From NCBI GenBank assembly GCA_018806985.1, contig JADANN010000461.1, positions 248,001 through 312,000 of the forward strand: a DNA stretch of 64,000 nt. Reading direction: 5' to 3'. Below, in pieces: positions 63,237 to 64,000 of the stretch (position 1 is its first letter; each line of letters opens with the position of its first letter). Under the pieces are notes generated by a model. That model saw nothing but the letters and a program-made list of their open reading frames with translations. It was not told the origin of the DNA and searched no databases. The position numbers and the translations under genes were made by a program. This DNA is from Angiostrongylus vasorum. Taxonomy: Eukaryota > Nematoda > Chromadorea > Rhabditida > Metastrongylidae.

Positions 63237-63653
63237 AAATCACTTTGTAGTATATTTAGTTGTCGTCTCCTAATAAGAAATTTTTTCATTCAGATGAAGA
63301 AATTAAATCGCTTGGTGAGAAACGTGCGCTTGATATTTTCGACGATTTGGGTATGCGACTTTAATATCCACCGTGAATGAAAATACAATAAACGTTACAA
63401 CAGAGATGAATTCTCTTCATTTTCATCCTCTTTTTTTTTTCAAGATTTTCAACGTAAGCGCAAGGCTGTGAGAGAAGATTGTGATGTGAGAAAGAAACGG
63501 ATAGGTACAGTTAGCTTTTCATCTCCAGCTAATTCACTTTTCTAGAACTCTGACTTAATGTTCATAAGCGGAGTCAAAGCCTTACATGGAATCTGATTTT
63601 TTCTAGAACGCCCTCCTATTCGTCTTCGATCTTGCCTGAAACCTCAGCAGAAG
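22964..63653 (+). CDS. NISCH: Nischarin (IRAS) homolog, PX + LRR; 3' end outside window
   Basis: Exons: 22964-23062, 23143-23283, 25796-25939, 40165-40324, 45052-45212, 45282-45377, 45886-45999, 46252-46450, 46964-47151, 47968-48101, 51219-51472, 51826-51975, 58342-58524, 59012-59135, 60688-60872, 61228-61324, 62281-62498, 62588-62617, 63294-63350, 63445-63504, 63607-63653. They join without a frame break (2841 nt, 947 codons) and no stop was reached. Residues about 16-128 are a PX domain, 285-425 leucine-rich repeats, 445-480 a basic coiled stretch. Nischarin binds PI3P-rich endosomes through PX and, in mammals, integrin alpha5 and Rac/PAK, restraining migration. Identity rests on the PX, on ADLGNTIDFL and GTSNI, and on LPCLEELHLFGNP with YRTKVLEAFGE. 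The part after exon 10 has no obvious match to human nischarin. Confidence 0.88.
23346..23625 (+). mobile_element. tRNA-derived SINE (family B)
   Basis: Well-preserved: A-box-like TGGCGCAGTGGTCGGAGG, body GGCAAATTGGTACCAAAC, tail TTGATCAACACCGAGAGC. In nischarin intron 2. Confidence 0.8.
24858..25182 (-). mobile_element. RTE tail fragment joined to family-B SINE
   Basis: 24858-24905 is a piece of the RTE/family A tail (ACTTGAACGGCCTTTCTTC). 24908-25182 is a minus-oriented SINE B starting with its tail GATAAAGCTCTCGGCG. Confidence 0.65.
25243..25525 (+). mobile_element. tRNA-derived SINE (family B)
   Basis: Plus-oriented, head TGTGGCGCAGTGGTCGGAGG. It faces the minus copy at 24908-25182 across a 60-nt AT-rich spacer, giving an inverted pair in nischarin intron 2. 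Confidence 0.8.
27592..27875 (-). mobile_element. tRNA-derived SINE (family B)
   Basis: Minus-oriented, complete: tail GATAAAGCTCTCGACGTTG at left and the head read as GGGCGCGTTTGGCGCAGTGG on the minus strand at right. Confidence 0.8.
28408..28682 (+). mobile_element. Family-B SINE, decayed
   Basis: Retains AGATACATCGGAAGACCATT and GATTGATCAGCTCCGGA-like blocks in SINE-B order. Confidence 0.55.
29931..32071 (-). CDS. TMEM121: TMEM121-family multipass membrane protein, nested antisense
   Basis: Seven exons in transcription order: 32071-32008, 31868-31656, 31464-31240, 31148-31054, 30980-30759, 30466-30302, 30155-29931; all in phase, 402 aa with stop TAG at 29931-29933. The start codon opens MAHTHNPITTPF. 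A hydrophilic N-terminus is followed by about six hydrophobic segments: SSFIICLVLVIIQLGLL, LVIVVLLWLLVLA, FAWIGWLIYSLVL, LGLSLSVLIFLFML, LPLWLDLTILIFGCLNFVM and IWSLIYVLIVNGPFLGL. The order LDLVDNIYFLDLLW, then LPLWLDL, then FAVKNIAMTYLAVREIW resembles TMEM121/CECR6 proteins; the function of that family is poorly known. The gene lies wholly inside nischarin intron 3 on the other strand. TMEM26-like is the alternative assignment. Confidence 0.75.
32072..36480. other. Upstream of the TMEM121 gene; GC-rich blocks, no gene assigned
   Basis: 32.4-32.7 and 34.8-35.1 kb are richer in GC than the surroundings and open on both strands (for example a Pro/Arg-rich minus frame at 34783-35097). They may be promoter or 5' UTR material of the minus-strand TMEM121 gene, but no splice pattern ties them to it. 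Confidence 0.35.
36490..36965 (+). mobile_element. Family D SINE-like repeat, tandem pair
   Basis: Two plus-oriented copies: a truncated one (36490-36690) and a longer one (36695-36965). Both carry GACAGGCGAAACAAAG, GGTGGTGAACGCGTTACTCC and CGGTCCGGAGTTTTGCAAAT. Confidence 0.7.
36966..39217. other. Nischarin intron 3, no gene seen
   Basis: No exon chain on either strand. A plus frame at 37459-37692 sits in moderately GC-rich sequence but has no family match or splice support. Confidence 0.4.
39218..39532 (+). mobile_element. SINE family C with tRNA-like head
   Basis: Head GCGGATAGCGCAGTGGTTAG (A box) and GCTGGTTCGATCCCGACC (B box). The body continues with TGTAAGGATATTTTACTCG and GGACGATGAGTACGAGGAA, shared with copies at 5.3 and 46.6 kb. 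Confidence 0.65.
41318..41536 (+). other. Possible cassette exon of nischarin
   Basis: Open frame from an ATTAG acceptor to a GTATGA donor, both in phase 1, encoding EVCDVATPIDSQTLTLYSAR, then NVLQNVPTDMVYKCC. Exons 4 and 5 already join perfectly without it, so it would be an optional in-frame insertion or a chance ORF. Confidence 0.2.
42178..42345 (-). mobile_element. Family-B SINE fragment
   Basis: Minus-oriented, decayed: GATAAAGCTTACAGCTTTAT tail and CTACCAATCTACCGATCCC body. Confidence 0.45.
42677..43110 (-). mobile_element. Penelope-like remnant with direct repeats
   Basis: TATTCTTTCTTTGAGAAGC plus TTACACGAGGTTG at 42678 recurs as TATTCTTTCTTTGATGAGC plus TTACACGAGGTTG at 43055. The minus strand at 42731-42759 carries CTGATGA, a GACG/CGTC stem and GAAACGTT. 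No coding part remains. Confidence 0.65.
43290..43575 (+). mobile_element. Family-B SINE
   Basis: Head TGTAGCGTAGAGGTTAGCAG, box-B-like GGTTGGATACC, tail GATTAATCAACACCAAGCGC. Confidence 0.6.
43855..44000 (+). mobile_element. Solo Penelope-like terminal repeat with inverted edges
   Basis: Edges TTGATGAACAAACACGAGG and its approximate complement (GTGTTTGCTCATCAA) enclose CTGAAGACGGCGATTTCCGC at 43914, a decayed PLE terminal motif. Confidence 0.65.
45052..48101 (+). CDS. NISCH: Nischarin exons 5-10, leucine-rich repeats
   Basis: Exon 5 encodes ADLGNTIDFLHRVRALK; exon 6 ISDSDVSKVHELSTTKRTL; exon 7 ends FSFNELKDIDESI; exon 8 has two repeats (LNISHNNVTEI and LDLSSNGISSI) and LILSNNAIKDVS; exon 9 has LEYLDLQNNALDTI and the LRR cap with YRTKVLEAFGERS; exon 10 is a KEKEEKERRRR basic coiled segment. 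In the family this is the scaffold for partner binding. Every junction closes in phase, including exon 8 to 9 (Gly split 1/2). Confidence 0.9.
46560..46870 (-). mobile_element. SINE family C
   Basis: Minus-oriented. The tRNA-like head at the right reads GGAGTGTTTAGTGGTGCAAT with CTGGTTCGATCC as box B; the body contains TTTGTGGACGATGAATGTG. In nischarin intron 8. Confidence 0.65.
47400..47880. mobile_element. Family D SINE-like foldback
   Basis: A minus-oriented copy (47400-47560; tRNA-like head as complement CCCACTGCACCACTAAGGCC) is followed by a plus-oriented copy to 47880. In nischarin intron 9. Confidence 0.6.
48102..49020. other. Nischarin intron 10, nothing recognised
   Basis: AT-rich intronic sequence without exon, RNA or repeat signals that I can support. 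Confidence 0.5.
49022..49600 (+). mobile_element. Two family-B SINEs in tandem
   Basis: Copies at 49022-49310 and 49323-49600, same orientation, about 12 nt apart. Both have CTGGCTCGATACATCGG- or CTGGCTAGATACATCGG-type bodies and TTGATCAACGC / TTGGTCAACGCC tails. Confidence 0.8.
49850..50830 (-). mobile_element. Mariner-family transposon relic
   Basis: Minus-strand frames in mariner order: FATEDNELKALLQAN and the helix-turn-helix segment AEELNLRTTDVLEH near 50.65 kb, then LSSALLLRKQNDTF and VICDEKWILCD (catalytic Asp of CDEKW), then LLNPSETITRENYTQQAKEM and LQELNELGTEL near 50.1 kb. Several frameshifts and small deletions; inactive. Hookworms are known to carry mariners (the bandit element); whether this belongs there needs alignment. 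Confidence 0.85.
51219..63653 (+). CDS. NISCH: Nischarin exons 11-21, divergent acidic C-terminal part
   Basis: Low-complexity, Ser/Asp-rich start (FSSDSSDSDGDGSED), then ALEAMDKERYLLWNSGQEK, a folded-looking exon with FIEERFCMHFGPTAENP, a charged helix (REVRDKELEEMNKKRQ), a run of seven aspartates in DDSDDDDDDDVE, and basic ends (QRKRKAVRED). Phases agree across all 11 exons, the main evidence that they belong to the same gene; a separate downstream gene cannot be excluded. Exon 14 could start at 58925 instead of 59012. Exon 15 ends at a GC donor (CAAG then gcaagt). Confidence 0.7.
52228..52515 (-). mobile_element. tRNA-derived SINE (family B)
   Basis: Complete, minus-oriented: tail AAAGCTCTCGGCGTTGATC, head at right AACCACTGCGCCACAAGCG. 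In nischarin intron 12. Confidence 0.8.
52720..53420. mobile_element. Mariner end fragments interrupted by PLE palindrome
   Basis: CATCAATGTTTCGAGCCGTTTACG (52727) resembles CAATGTTTCGAGCCATCTACG at 50787. After the palindrome, GATGAGCTTGTCAATGAAG and CAGCATTCGAAAAGAAAACTG resemble the stretch at 50940-50990. A second mariner copy was apparently hit by the PLE. Confidence 0.5.
52815..53239. repeat. Long palindrome built from two PLE ends
   Basis: Left arm 52815-53014 and right arm 53040-53239 are near-perfect inverted copies around a 25-nt centre. Each arm carries a PLE terminal motif (52838-52868 minus, 53185-53215 plus) and about 130 nt of further element sequence. No coding region is between them. 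Confidence 0.9.
53440..54230 (-). mobile_element. RTE-type LINE, 3' end fragment
   Basis: Minus-strand coding in two frames: VYLWRSMNMENNMRELDRR and RRAAWAAFGSLKDATDQL (53922-54167), then RTTHRALERCLL, RWAGHIMRRTGDRW and RPPTRWADVFV (53615-53902). These are the C-terminal blocks of nematode RTE reverse transcriptases. The 3' UTR ends near 53440 with the tail shared with family A. Confidence 0.85.
54625..54850 (-). mobile_element. Second RTE LINE fragment, strongly decayed
   Basis: Minus-strand NGSLIVDTTHT followed by out-of-frame remnants parallels the start of the 53.9-54.2 kb block. Different age of decay implies a separate copy. Confidence 0.5.
55668..56062 (-). mobile_element. RTE-tailed repeat (family A)
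   Basis: Near full-length minus-oriented copy. Tail at left, complement of GACGGGCCATTCAAG; head at right, CCACGATGAGGCGGTAAACC. In nischarin intron 12. Confidence 0.75.
56608..56875 (-). mobile_element. tRNA-derived SINE (family B)
   Basis: Minus-oriented, complete but with a short deletion in the tail region (GTGTGCCGTCTTCATTAAAC). Confidence 0.75.
56905..58130 (+). mobile_element. RTE-type LINE reverse transcriptase relic
   Basis: Plus-strand pieces in RT order: KKELNEIGNYRAIRLLSS, then TLPPKLFSRAFKNVL (normally QGDTISPKLF), then LHCLRFVNKIELIASNISQ where the catalytic FADD is lost, then IENAIKGMLIGVPLT. Many stops. It lies in nischarin intron 12 in the sense orientation, next to SINE B. 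Confidence 0.75.
60118..60330 (-). CDS. Possible antisense exon inside nischarin intron 14
   Basis: Minus-strand frame after a GATTTTAG acceptor (near 60339): NLPALLNEEVSHNAALLLYE, then TIIYYDETGYFMFHILCQFP, ending ELFDVIVHAH and a stop just before a GTAAAT donor-like site. It reads like real protein. SHNAALLLYEFF faintly recalls dymeclin repeats, but that is a guess. No partner exons were found nearby. Confidence 0.3.
   Translation of the reverse strand: MTYTNLPALLNEEVSHNAALLLYEFFRKSISHSRTIIYYDETGYFMFHILCQFPQDSEEFELFDVIVHAH
60478..60645 (+). mobile_element. Family D SINE with clear tRNA-like head
   Basis: GGCGTAACGGATAGACAGC (A-box-like), ACAGGTTCGAAGCCCACC (B-box), then CCGAGTTTTGCTCG and a tail GCAATAAATAAAAAG. 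Directly upstream of nischarin exon 15. Confidence 0.65.
62655..63075. mobile_element. Family D SINE-like foldback
   Basis: Minus-oriented copy 62655-62965 followed by a plus-oriented part 62965-63075. GCGCGTTC / GAACGCGC and CATACCCTGCCATTGAAA / TTTTTAATGGCAGGGTATG pair across the centre. In nischarin intron 18. Confidence 0.65.
63184..63236. repeat. (TA)n microsatellite
   Basis: Interrupted TA dinucleotide run 60 nt upstream of nischarin exon 19. Confidence 0.95.
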
Positions 63654-63662
63654 GTTTGTCAG

Positions 63663-63880
63663 CATTTACAGTCTTCTTAAAACACTTCGATACTTGGATG
63701 GCTCGTCTTCACGAGTAGTGCGAGCTCCAGTACGTGTTCCATTCGTTTTTCTCTCATGCAGTAGTCGTCCATGGTGGTGGTCCGCTTCGAACATGGTGAC
63801 GTCGGCGAAGAGCATTCCATAGTTCTGATATCGAATACAGAAGGCTGACGTTAGCCACGAACACGTTCTTTCTTAAAATA
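63663..63880 (-). mobile_element. RTE-type LINE 3' UTR fragment
   Basis: Matches the 3' end region at 53440-53650: GATACTTGGATGGCTCGTC, GTCCATGGTGGTGGTC, GTTCGAACATGGTGAC-like blocks and ACGAACACGTTC. It starts ten bases after nischarin exon 21. Confidence 0.65.
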
Positions 63881-64000
63881 TTGGCCTTATTTAATACACT
63901 TGGTTCAAGCCAAATATAGTTCTATACCATTTTTGAAGTGCTTTTATCAACACTTTACTGTTTAACATTACATTTGCATCTAACCACGATCAAATCATAA

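Overview
The window is nuclear DNA from a nematode, most likely a strongylid such as a hookworm. The evidence is very short coding exons with TTTCAG-type acceptors, a secreted CAP/ASP-type gene, an acceptor just upstream of a start codon as expected for spliced-leader addition, and a dense background of tRNA-derived SINEs, RTE-type LINEs, a mariner relic and Penelope-like elements (PLEs). I see no bacterial, viral, rRNA, CRISPR or bona fide tRNA genes. The exon models were built by eye from splice signals, continuous reading phase and family resemblance; no database was searched.

Layout. 1.1-2.7 kb (+): a seven-exon CAP-domain secreted protein with TATA box and poly(A) signal. 3.9-11.3 kb (-): a nine-exon gene for a signal-peptide-bearing protein with three Cys-rich Ly6-like units and a GPI-anchor-like tail. 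11.6-13.9 kb (-): two phase-compatible exons of an unrecognised protein. 14.5-17.05 kb: a PLE with RT (YIDD) and GIY-YIG coding regions, bounded by inverted terminal repeats and split by other PLE ends. 17-22.9 kb: repeats and gene-poor DNA.

22.96 kb to beyond 63.65 kb (+): one large gene, a nischarin (NISCH/IRAS) homolog. I could join 21 coding exons in a single frame (947 codons): PX domain, leucine-rich repeats, a basic coiled stretch and a long acidic C-terminal part. Its 14.2-kb third intron contains a complete antisense seven-exon gene (29.9-32.1 kb) for a TMEM121-family multipass membrane protein. A possible further antisense exon lies near 60.1-60.3 kb.

The remaining DNA is mostly intron and repeat. 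Four SINE-like families can be told apart. One of them ends in the same tail as the RTE LINE fragments, which suggests it borrows the LINE machinery. PLE ends recur at least ten times; most copies carry a hammerhead-ribozyme-like core, with one stem-II covariation. Several repeats form long foldbacks, including a palindrome with arms of about 200 bp at 52.8-53.24 kb.
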